Of a stretch of 64,000 bases of DNA, positions 55,590-63,128 are shown piece by piece (position 1 is the stretch's first letter; every line of letters starts with the position of its first letter). Source of the stretch: Methylomonas methanica (GTDB taxonomy: Bacteria; Pseudomonadota; Gammaproteobacteria; Methylococcales; Methylomonadaceae); assembly GCA_001644045.1 (NCBI GenBank), contig LUUF01000050.1, forward strand, positions 276,508 through 340,507, given 5' to 3'. The position numbers were made by a program, and so were the translations under genes. The notes beneath the pieces are model-generated. The model saw nothing but the letters and a program-made list of their open reading frames with translations, searched no databases and was not told the DNA's origin.

Positions 55590-56165
55590 CTATTTATCGC
55601 ATTTATGCGCGGAACCGCAGCAATCGGCCATGCCGCCGCCGTGTTTTTTGCAATGATCCGCGCTGCAATCATGGGCAGCGCCGCCTTGATGATGGGCGCA
55701 ATGGTGGCTGCTGCAATTGGACGCTGCGGCTGCTTCGTGGTGGGCACAATGTTCGGTGCCGCATTGGTGAGCGCTGGCATTGGCATCTTGCGCGCAATGT
55801 TGTGCACATACCTTGTCTTTAGCGCCTGGGTGATCGGCGCAATGTTTTGCGCAATCGTGTTCGGCAGCCGCTTTGTCCGCACAATGTTTCAGGCAGGCTT
55901 TGCCTTTTTTACCTTTGTGTTTGGCGCAATGCTCGACGCAGTTATGTGCCGCGGCATCGGCTTTATGTTTAGCGCAATGTTCCGGCGCCATGGCAGGTGC
56001 CGCTGGCGTGGCATTAGCAGGTGCGGCGGTTTCAACCGGCGCAGCGGTTGCTGGCGCCACTACCGCAGGCTCAGCAGTTGCTTCGACCGGTTGTGCCGAT
56101 TCGCAGCCCGTCAGGGTCAGCAAAGCCGGCAAGGTTAAGGCGATTAGCAAATGTTGAATTTTCAT
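55590..56165 (-). CDS. Cys/His-repeat metal-binding-type lipoprotein
   Basis: A 191-residue lipoprotein (LTLPALLTLTGC lipobox). After an Ala/Pro/Val-rich linker, residues about 60-191 contain seven regularly spaced units: CVEHC, CLKHC, CAKHC, CAQHC, CGTEHC, CSSHHC and CSADHC. Each is followed by Ala/Lys/His-rich spacing of about 10 residues. The mature protein has roughly 18 Cys and over 20 His, a composition that can only sensibly bind metals such as copper, zinc or nickel. It is not a CxxCH cytochrome motif and not the Csp four-helix copper-storage type. No family is recognised. Confidence 0.75.
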   Translation of the reverse strand: MKIQHLLIALTLPALLTLTGCESAQPVEATAEPAVVAPATAAPVETAAPANATPAAPAMAPEHCAKHKADAAAHNCVEHCAKHKGKKGKACLKHCADKAAAEHDCAKHCADHPGAKDKVCAQHCAQDANASAHQCGTEHCAHHEAAAASNCSSHHCAHHQGGAAHDCSADHCKKHGGGMADCCGSAHKCDK

Positions 56166-56336
56166 ATGTATTTCTCGTTTGGTGATTAAGGTGGCGCAAT
56201 TGTAGGGACAAGGCGCACGTTAGGCAAATTAAAGTGTGTTATTTAACACAGATTAATTTATCCGGATTTTGCGGGTGATCATTCAAGCGGGGGGAGTAGT
56301 CGGGCGGATCGCCCGAGTCCATGTACTAAAGCAAGA

Positions 56337-56783
56337 TTACTTTTCCAGACAACGCAGCGTAAAAGTCACCGGACCATCGTTGATCAATGCCACTTTCATA
56401 TCGGCGCCGAACTCGCCGAATTGGCTGGATGGGTAGATCGCCAGCGCCCGCTTTTGCATATAAGCGAATAACTCGCGGCCCATTTCCGGCGGCGCTGCCG
56501 AGGCAAAGCTGGGCCGATTGCCGGTATCGGTATTGGCCGCCAACGTAAATTGCGGCACCAGAAGCAAGCCGCCTTGAATATCGCGCAAGCTCAGATTCAT
56601 TTTATCGTCGGCGTCGGCAAAAATTCGGTAGTTCAGAATCCGCTCCAACAAGCGGTCGGCTTGCTTGGCTGTGTCGGCTTTCTCGACCGCAACCAAGGCC
56701 ATGATGCCGGTGCCGATCACGCCGATGTCGCTGTCGTTTACCGTAACTTTGGCTTGGGTAACGCGCTGGATGATGCTGATCAT
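56337..56783 (-). CDS. dtd: D-aminoacyl-tRNA deacylase
   Basis: A 148-residue enzyme that removes D-amino acids from tRNA. The start MISIIQRVTQAKVTV, the GGLLLVPQFTLAANT segment, NRPSF..A.PP and the cross-subunit Gly-cis-Pro motif NDGPVTF are all diagnostic. ATG 56783 overlaps the stop of the upstream GGCT gene by four bases (ATGA). Confidence 0.95.
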   Translation of the reverse strand: MISIIQRVTQAKVTVNDSDIGVIGTGIMALVAVEKADTAKQADRLLERILNYRIFADADDKMNLSLRDIQGGLLLVPQFTLAANTDTGNRPSFASAAPPEMGRELFAYMQKRALAIYPSSQFGEFGADMKVALINDGPVTFTLRCLEK

Positions 56784-57190
56784 GGTTTGTCCTGCAAATA
56801 ATTGAGATAGTCGCCGCTGTGGATGCGCGCTAGTCCGTCCAGTGGTCGATTGTAAAGATAGGTCCAAGCCGAAACGGTTTGCCCGTCCGGCAAACTTACC
56901 GGCAGTTCGCGGCGAATGTATTCATGCGGCTGCGGAAAATGCGCGGCGCATTCTTCGTAAATATCCAGTGCCGACAGCGTTCGTTCGGGGTCTTGCATCA
57001 AGTACAGCTCGCCTATGACCAGCTCTGTTCCGCTGGCAACAGCACCCGGATAGGCATCGATTTCGTATAGTTCGCCGCGCATAAAGCCGTCGCTGAGGTA
57101 ATCGCACGCATCAAGGAATGGGTGTTGGCTTTGATTCTGGCGGTTTCTGCGCAGCGTGCCGTAGACAAACAGGTATTGCGCTTGCTTCAT
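56780..57190 (-). CDS. Gamma-glutamylcyclotransferase-like (AIG2/GGCT) protein
   Basis: A 136-residue protein of the GGCT fold: YLFVYGTLRRN at the N-terminus, GELYEIDAYPGAV, and the catalytic-type Glu region ALDIYEECAAHF, then YIRRELPVSLPDG..VSAWTYLYN. The family cleaves gamma-glutamyl peptides; the exact substrate is unknown. It starts within the stop of the small membrane-protein gene (ATGA overlap) and ends within the dtd start, so the three genes are one translational unit. Confidence 0.85.
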   Translation of the reverse strand: MKQAQYLFVYGTLRRNRQNQSQHPFLDACDYLSDGFMRGELYEIDAYPGAVASGTELVIGELYLMQDPERTLSALDIYEECAAHFPQPHEYIRRELPVSLPDGQTVSAWTYLYNRPLDGLARIHSGDYLNYLQDKP

Positions 57191-57351
57191 GAATAAATGC
57201 TGTCGATCAATTCCTTGAACCAGCGTGGGCGGAAGGCCACGATATACAGCAGGGTCAAGCCCATCAGTGGAACCGGGCCGATCTCGACAATGGTCAACAA
57301 TAGAATAATTACGAACCATTTAAATCGGGTATATGCGGCTTGCTTGCTCAT
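57187..57351 (-). CDS. 54-residue membrane protein
   Basis: A small protein starting MSKQAAYTRFKWFVIILLLL-type sequence with one or two hydrophobic helices (FVIILLLTIVEIGPVPLMG, LTLLYIVAF) and a basic, aromatic end (RPRWFKELIDSIYS). It lies 6 bases after the greB remnant stop and overlaps the GGCT start by four bases. No family is recognised; the position in the array supports it as a real gene. Confidence 0.7.
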   Translation of the reverse strand: MSKQAAYTRFKWFVIILLLTIVEIGPVPLMGLTLLYIVAFRPRWFKELIDSIYS

Positions 57352-57357
57352 GGCAGA

Positions 57358-57683
57358 TCAGTAGCGAATCGCGGTGATGTAATAACGCGTTTCCTGCTCG
57401 GCATGACGTACGGCTATTTCGTCATCCAGCATCTTTTTTAATAGCGCTTTGGCCAATGGCGAATCCAGGCTGATCAAGCCGCCCGTGGTATCGATTTCGT
57501 CGGCGCCGACGATGCGATAAGTGATTTCCTCGCCGTCCATGGTTTCCAGCGTTACCCAGGCGCCGAAAAACACCTGATCATGGTTGCTCGGCTTTTCGGA
57601 CACCACGGTCAACGATGGCAAACGTTTTTGCAGATAATGAATGCGCCGGTCGATTTCCCGCAGTTCTTTTTTCCGGTAGATAT
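57358..57683 (-). pseudogene. greB: greB remnant (C-terminal part only)
   Basis: The frame encodes YIYRKKELREIDRRIHYLQK and then the complete GreB C-terminal domain (FFGAWVTLE...YRIVGADEID, ISLDSPLAKALLKKMLDDEI). The first about 50 residues of GreB, which hold most of the coiled coil and the catalytic acidic tip, are missing. Upstream of about 57683 the sequence becomes unrelated and leads into the recombinase module. The fragment differs from the complete greB at 62457, so it is the older resident copy and is expected to be non-functional. Confidence 0.82.
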
Positions 57684-57688
57684 AATAT

Positions 57689-57777
57689 AACCCCATGACA
57701 TAACGTACTATTCCGATCAAAATTTTAGCTTTACAGACCCAAAATTGTAGGTTACCTTCAGAAAGAACCCCATGTCA
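57689..57777 (+). repeat. Direct repeats AACCCCATGnCA at the element's left end
   Basis: AACCCCATGACA (57689-57700) and AACCCCATGTCA (57766-57777) lie 77 bp apart between the greB remnant and the first recombinase gene. They could be recombinase arm-type binding sites. Confidence 0.5.
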
Positions 57778-57792
57778 AATAATAAATAGTAT

Positions 57793-59109
57793 ATGGCCTA
57801 CACACATAAGATCAGTGTCAACTACAACGATGTGGAAAGTGGTCATCGATACCGATTGCCTGCAATCTACACAGATAAAGGGTTGGTTATTTCTCATTTG
57901 CGTTATTTGGCTTGGTATCACGAGAAAAGTGAATCCTGGAAGGAAAGATCTGTATTCTCTCTGCGCTTATTGATCGATTACATTAATGCTCTTCCAAAAA
58001 TCAATAAAGCTAGTCAGTTGCTTAAAAACTTTACTCGAGCGTTGGTTACGGGAACAATTGATTATGATTTGTTAAATGATCCATTAAACCTCTACTGGCG
58101 TCTGCGGGAACTCCCTGATGCCAACACCATCCTCTTCCATATTACCCATTACACAGACTTCCTAGCGTTACAAGATGGATATTCAGAAAGCCGAATAAAC
58201 CCATTCCGCGAATCAACAAATTGGGAAGAACGTCTATATTGGTGCGCCTATTACCAGAAGCAAGCTAACGTATTCTTAAACCATTTGAGCAAAAAGAGCG
58301 AAGCTTATATTAATGCCAAACAAACAAGGCTAGTCGCTCCCATGCGTGTTCTGCACGTTAAAGAAGAAAAAACAGCTAAATTTCCAGACGAGCACCTAGA
58401 TAATCTATTAGAGAATGGCTTTAAGGTGAATGGGAAACAAGATTTTAGGTCGCAAGCCATTACTATTTTATTGAACTATGGTGGCCTGAGAAAAAGCGAA
58501 GTTTTTCATCTTTATACATCAGATATAACGCTTCATCCAAATCATCATGACGAGGCTCTTGTTAGAATATATCACCCTCAATATGGAGCCTCCCCTGATC
58601 CTAAATTTAAAAATCGAATGGATTACTTGCAAGCGACTTCGTCTGTAAAACCGAGAAACACTTATCGGCTAACCGAAAGGCTTCATGCCGGCTGGAAGAG
58701 TCCATTATTGACCAGTAAATCTGGATATTTCGATGTCATTTTTAACCCACCGGAAAAGGCGAAAGATTTTCTTATTGCCTGGGTTAACTATTTGAAATAC
58801 CAACGGGTTGAGCCAAAATTGGCGCATCCATTTGCATTTACCAATTCAAAGGGCGAACCTGAAACGTTAAAAAATTACCAGCGTAAACATCGGCGAGCTG
58901 TGGAAAGTATAGGATTAGAGTCAAAAAAGGAGCTAGGAACAACCGAACACGGACATCGTCACGCCTATGGTTATCGTGCAAGAAAAAGTGGTCTCAATCA
59001 AATAGAAATTCAAAAGGCTATGCACCACAAAAGTCCTCTTTCTTGTCTGGTGTATATCCAGCCGACTAGTGATGATATACGGAATAAAATGCAGAGTATT
59101 GAAAAATGA
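57793..59109 (+). CDS. gmtY: Tyrosine recombinase, GmtY-like
   Basis: A 438-residue site-specific recombinase. The C-terminal catalytic domain has the first Arg in NYGGLRKSEVFHLY, the H-R box in EHGHRHAYGYRAR, a His in MHHKSPLSCL and the nucleophile Tyr in VYIQPT. The N-terminal part holds a SAM-like DNA-binding helical domain. Its stop overlaps the next gene by ATGA. Size and order match GmtY of gamma-mobile-trio modules; a Tn554 TnpA-like origin is the alternative reading. Confidence 0.72.
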   Translation: MAYTHKISVNYNDVESGHRYRLPAIYTDKGLVISHLRYLAWYHEKSESWKERSVFSLRLLIDYINALPKINKASQLLKNFTRALVTGTIDYDLLNDPLNLYWRLRELPDANTILFHITHYTDFLALQDGYSESRINPFRESTNWEERLYWCAYYQKQANVFLNHLSKKSEAYINAKQTRLVAPMRVLHVKEEKTAKFPDEHLDNLLENGFKVNGKQDFRSQAITILLNYGGLRKSEVFHLYTSDITLHPNHHDEALVRIYHPQYGASPDPKFKNRMDYLQATSSVKPRNTYRLTERLHAGWKSPLLTSKSGYFDVIFNPPEKAKDFLIAWVNYLKYQRVEPKLAHPFAFTNSKGEPETLKNYQRKHRRAVESIGLESKKELGTTEHGHRHAYGYRARKSGLNQIEIQKAMHHKSPLSCLVYIQPTSDDIRNKMQSIEK

Positions 59110-61841
59110 ATATCAGTGTAAATAATTTACCTGATATTTTTGAGAGGCCAAAAACGCTGGCTGAATTGAAACTGCTCTGCAAGCAGCTCGGAATAAATAA
59201 TACGGTTGATTATAGAAAAAGGTATCGTGATATTCCAGGCTTGGTTGCTCATCCGGAACGGGTTTATGCCGATGAATGGGTAAGTTATTGTGATTTTTTT
59301 GATATTCCTGAGTTTCTTACTTACAAAAATCTCAAGCAAACCATAAAGCCGCTTGGGCTTAAGTCTCAGGAGGACTATAAAAAGTTTGTTAAAAACTCAA
59401 ATAATCCAAATTTCCCGATTGGCCCGGAAGGTGTCTACAGCGAAGAATGGGAGAACTGGTACCGATTTCTAGGAAAAGAGGAACCATTCAAGCCCCAATT
59501 TATCCTCCCAAAATACAAAGTGTGGGCGGAAAAGATTGATGAGTTCATGAAACAGGCTTTTGGAGGGGGTACCAAAGTTACCCTGCTATGTCGCTTTGTC
59601 AGAATATTTATCGAAAAACACGATAGAAGTGCTACGCCGCAGGAGTTGCTGACTAAAAAGAAAGTGGTTATCAAACCTTTTCGAGATGAGTTAGATAAGC
59701 TTCCCACCGATAATATGCGCAGAAACATCATTTTGGCCGTCAATGAGTTTCTCGATTACATTATTGAAAATGATTTAACGCTTGAAGACGATGAGACTGG
59801 CGAAATCGTCAGAGTGATGGAGGCTAGGAATCCGTTTGCACTATTGTCAACTGACCAAAGCATTTCTAGCCCCGTTAGGAGTGAATCGACCAAACCGTGC
59901 TTACAGTATCACTTCGTGCGCAAAGCACAATCGTGGATCGTTCCTGATAATGCCAGATATTTCAAAGATCTTGCGCATCTGCATCGGTTCGACACGGACT
60001 GGATCAAAATTTCGCAGAAGCAAATTGATTTTAGCGATCCAGATTGCGTGGTAAGAAAGCAAGGTAATCAGTATTTTATTTGGTCGCCGATTGACTGGAT
60101 ACATACTTATGCCCTTACCAAGGTTCCTCTTAGGGGAAGGCAAATTGCGTACAACGATTCCGGCGAAGGTGATCTCGAAATAGCCGAGCTCGATGAAAAG
60201 GGTGCCATCATCTGGGTTAAAAATACCGGATCATTAGCAGGCACCACGAAATGCCAATCTTTTGTCAAAAAACTCACTGATGGGAATTTGGGAATGTTTG
60301 TTACCACAAACAAGACCAATAACCATGGTTTAGGATATTCGATACCTTGGATACCGGAGGATTTAGCCTATTGGCTGGTAAAGCTTAGAAAATGGCAACA
60401 AAAATACAATGCCATTGACAAACCCACACCCTGGAGTGTTTGCAAGCGAACTCATCTCAACGAACTCCAATTGAAAGCCAAAGGGGTAAATTGCTTTTTG
60501 TTCAGAGCGTTCGACGATTGTGAGCCAAAAAACGTGGGATCAGCGTTGACCAATCGCCTGGCAGCCGCGCTTTACCATATTCAGCCATCTAATTTGCAAC
60601 TATCGGAATTAAACGGTAGTAACTATTACCTCTCTAATTATCGATCAAAATATACTCCGCATTCGATGCGCGTCAGCCTAATCACGGCTTATGTGATGGA
60701 AATGGGGATGCCCATTGAAATCGTAATGAAAGTCGTCGGGCATTCTTCTATCGTAATGTCAATTTACTATTGCAAGGTATCGCAACAGGATATCCGTCAG
60801 CGTCTGGAAGAAGGGGAGAAAAGAGCTTTGCAATCAAAAGCCCAAGCGACACAACGCCTGATTGAGCAAAACAAACTGGAATCAGTCAAAAATCAGTTGA
60901 TCGCAAAAAATGAAGACCTACTTTTATCGCTGACCAATGAAGTTCCTGCTGGAAATTTCATATTTCGGGACTATGGGATTTGCCCATTCGCTGCCTCACG
61001 TTGTGAGGATGGCGGAGAAGTGATTGGCGGCACCCAAGTCAATGCGCCGACGCCTTCTGGCTATCTTGGCATGCAGAATTGCCTGCGATGCCGCCATTTC
61101 ATTACGGGGCCAGCGTTTCTTGGTGGTCTCCTTTCTCTGACGAATGAAATCCTACTCCAATCGAACGAGCAAGCTGAAGTGTGTTGCCGGCTTCAGGAAA
61201 AAATCGATCAGACTACCGAAGCCCTTGAGGAACTTGAGAGACAAGAATACGTTTCAAATCTAAAAAAACTGGATTTCGATGCCACTAGGCGAGATCAACT
61301 AGAAGTAAGGCAGCGAAAACTAGAGTCCGAATACGAAAGCGCGGCGAAAAAGATGGATATGCTCTTGTGCGATTTACAAGCTGCTTATCAGTTGGTTAAG
61401 TTGTCTCAGTCAATTGTCAACGAGTCAAAGACTGACGAATCAAAATCGCTTTCTCTTCTGAAAATGCCAGAGTCTGAAATGCGGATTGAAATTGCTGAAG
61501 TGTCCCATTTTCAGCAGCTTCATGAGGTGTGTGAAAATGCAATGATCTACGAATCCGCAAATCCAGGAAGTGCCATTGCTCCAAGATCTCAATTATTAGA
61601 CAGGATGGCCCTCTTCAATGACATATCACCTCGGTTATTTACACTCAGCAAAGACGAGCAGCTTGAAGTGGGTAACCAGCTTGTAGCCCTTTTCAAAGCC
61701 CGATTAAAGTCATGGAGTAGGGTAGATCAGCTCGTCAACTGCGAAATAAGGATTGATGACCTGCTAGGTCAGGAGAAAATTGAAAGGTCGGAAATTGAAC
61801 TCATCACTACGTCCCAAATACAAATTTCAACCCGAGTTTAG
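59106..61841 (+). CDS. gmtZ: Large integrase-like recombinase, GmtZ-like
   Basis: A 911-residue protein. The recombinase catalytic region lies near residues 500-560, with TPHSMRVSLITAYVMEMG (H-x-x-R), VGHSSIVMS and the Tyr-containing SIYYCKVS. The N-terminal 150 residues contain two copies of a repeated short domain (LKLLCKQLGI...WVSYCDFFDIPEF; LKPLG...EEWENWYRFLGKEE). A Cys cluster follows the catalytic part (ICPFAASRCED, NCLRCRHF), then a long coiled coil. It is the second member of the trio, overlapping the first by four bases. Confidence 0.72.
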   Translation: MNISVNNLPDIFERPKTLAELKLLCKQLGINNTVDYRKRYRDIPGLVAHPERVYADEWVSYCDFFDIPEFLTYKNLKQTIKPLGLKSQEDYKKFVKNSNNPNFPIGPEGVYSEEWENWYRFLGKEEPFKPQFILPKYKVWAEKIDEFMKQAFGGGTKVTLLCRFVRIFIEKHDRSATPQELLTKKKVVIKPFRDELDKLPTDNMRRNIILAVNEFLDYIIENDLTLEDDETGEIVRVMEARNPFALLSTDQSISSPVRSESTKPCLQYHFVRKAQSWIVPDNARYFKDLAHLHRFDTDWIKISQKQIDFSDPDCVVRKQGNQYFIWSPIDWIHTYALTKVPLRGRQIAYNDSGEGDLEIAELDEKGAIIWVKNTGSLAGTTKCQSFVKKLTDGNLGMFVTTNKTNNHGLGYSIPWIPEDLAYWLVKLRKWQQKYNAIDKPTPWSVCKRTHLNELQLKAKGVNCFLFRAFDDCEPKNVGSALTNRLAAALYHIQPSNLQLSELNGSNYYLSNYRSKYTPHSMRVSLITAYVMEMGMPIEIVMKVVGHSSIVMSIYYCKVSQQDIRQRLEEGEKRALQSKAQATQRLIEQNKLESVKNQLIAKNEDLLLSLTNEVPAGNFIFRDYGICPFAASRCEDGGEVIGGTQVNAPTPSGYLGMQNCLRCRHFITGPAFLGGLLSLTNEILLQSNEQAEVCCRLQEKIDQTTEALEELERQEYVSNLKKLDFDATRRDQLEVRQRKLESEYESAAKKMDMLLCDLQAAYQLVKLSQSIVNESKTDESKSLSLLKMPESEMRIEIAEVSHFQQLHEVCENAMIYESANPGSAIAPRSQLLDRMALFNDISPRLFTLSKDEQLEVGNQLVALFKARLKSWSRVDQLVNCEIRIDDLLGQEKIERSEIELITTSQIQISTRV

Positions 61842-61843
61842 TC

Positions 61844-62452
61844 ATGACTCCCAGTGAGATGCTAGAGCAACTTAAAATCGATGCGACACCAAGAACGTTG
61901 GCCACATTGGAGGCTATTTTTGAAATCTGTCTCGAGCAAAAGGAAAGAGGCATAAACGATTTTTCGATCGCCACGATTGCTAAACTGGGTAATAAGAGGG
62001 GGGTGCCGAGAGCACAAAGCCTCCGAAATAAGACCGGAGAATGCTATCGCGCGCTAATCAAGTCTTTTGCTGATGCGAATGGATCTGGAGTAAGGGAAAG
62101 ACCGGAAACAAAATCAAAAGAGGACTGGATCGAAGAAATATCCAATCCCAAGCACAAACTGCTTGCCCGAATCCAAGCTGCAGAGCTCTCCGCCGCTCAG
62201 TCTAAAATTCGCGAATTTGTTCCACCAGGAACTCGAATCGACGTATACGACCATAGAGGATCGCTCAATGACTCTGAGGCCAAACTAACTGCGCAGGAAC
62301 GCAGGGCGCTCGAATACATTATCTCCAAAGAATTCCAGCAAAAATGGAATTTTTCCGAGACCGTTTACGGGGAGCTGGTTGATTCTAATAACAAAGTAGT
62401 GCTGAAAGCGGCAACGATAGACGCCGTCAAAAAAGCACTTAATCACCTGTGA
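61844..62452 (+). CDS. gmtX: Third trio protein, GmtX-like
   Basis: A 202-residue helical protein with no recombinase motif. It has an N-terminal helix-turn-helix-like segment (FSIATIAKLGNKRGVPRAQS) and a basic C-terminal half. It begins 2 bases after the large recombinase, the place of GmtX in the trio (TnpC in Tn554-type modules). It probably assists targeting or synapsis; this is inferred from position. Confidence 0.68.
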   Translation: MTPSEMLEQLKIDATPRTLATLEAIFEICLEQKERGINDFSIATIAKLGNKRGVPRAQSLRNKTGECYRALIKSFADANGSGVRERPETKSKEDWIEEISNPKHKLLARIQAAELSAAQSKIREFVPPGTRIDVYDHRGSLNDSEAKLTAQERRALEYIISKEFQQKWNFSETVYGELVDSNNKVVLKAATIDAVKKALNHL

Positions 62453-62456
62453 TCCG

Positions 62457-62939
62457 ATGAAAACTAATCTTGTTACGCGTGAAGGTTATGAAAATCTTCA
62501 AAAAGAACTGGATTTTCTCTGGCGGAAGGAACGTCCTGAAACAACCGAAAAAGTTACTTGGGCCGCCAGTCTCGGCGATCGCTCGGAGAACGCGGACTAT
62601 AAATATAACAAACAACGGCTTCGAGAGATTGATCGCCGCATTCGATATTTAACAAAGCGCCTCGAAGAAATTCGAGTGGTTGATTATGACCCCTGTCAGG
62701 AAGGAAAAATTTTTTTCGGCGCTTGGGTAGAGTTGGTGGACGATGAAGAATTGACCCTAAAGTTCAGAATTGTTGGCCCGGACGAAATATACGGAAGAAA
62801 CGACTATGTCTCGGTTGATGCCCCGGTCGCTCGTGCCTGTTTAAAAAAAGAAGTTGATGACGAAGTGATAGTCAAAACTCCCGTTACTACAAAAAATTGG
62901 TACGTTAACAGGGTTTGGTATGAAAGACCGCCTAAATAA
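62457..62939 (+). CDS. greB: Full-length GreB transcript cleavage factor carried by the element
   Basis: A 160-residue complete GreB: the N-terminal coiled coil begins LVTREGYENLQKELDFLWRK, the catalytic acidic tip is SLGDRSENADY, and the FKBP-like C-terminal domain follows (FFGAWVELV..., FRIVGPDEIYGRNDY, KEVDDEV). It rescues backtracked RNA polymerase. It starts 4 bases after the third trio gene, so it is expressed with the integration module. It is closer to enterobacterial GreB (QYNKQRLREIDRRIRYL-type) than the interrupted resident copy is. Confidence 0.93.
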   Translation: MKTNLVTREGYENLQKELDFLWRKERPETTEKVTWAASLGDRSENADYKYNKQRLREIDRRIRYLTKRLEEIRVVDYDPCQEGKIFFGAWVELVDDEELTLKFRIVGPDEIYGRNDYVSVDAPVARACLKKEVDDEVIVKTPVTTKNWYVNRVWYERPPK

Positions 62940-62987
62940 TTCTGACCCGACATGTGATCCCGCTAACATAGAAAATCCCTTTTGATG

Positions 62988-63025
62988 CAGTCCAATCGGC
63001 TTTCGGTTCAGCTATCATTGGACTG
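62988..63025. repeat. Inverted repeat before the helicase gene
   Basis: CAGTCCAAT and ATTGGACTG form a 9-bp stem with a 20-base loop in the gap between greB and the helicase. No U-tract follows. It could be an operator or an RNA hairpin that sets cargo expression apart from the trio. Confidence 0.5.
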
Positions 63026-63128
63026 TAAATAGCAAATTTACAGCAAGCATGACCTCTCAAGTTGTCATTAATTAATGATTGAGGTTATAAAGGCCCGTTA
63101 AACACTGATCAAAAGGATTTGGCACCTT

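Noticed and set aside
55545..56138. A rightward frame full of hydrophobic residues
   Set aside because: It is the antisense of the Cys/His-repeat lipoprotein; the hydrophobic look comes from the reverse complement of GC-rich Ala/His codons.
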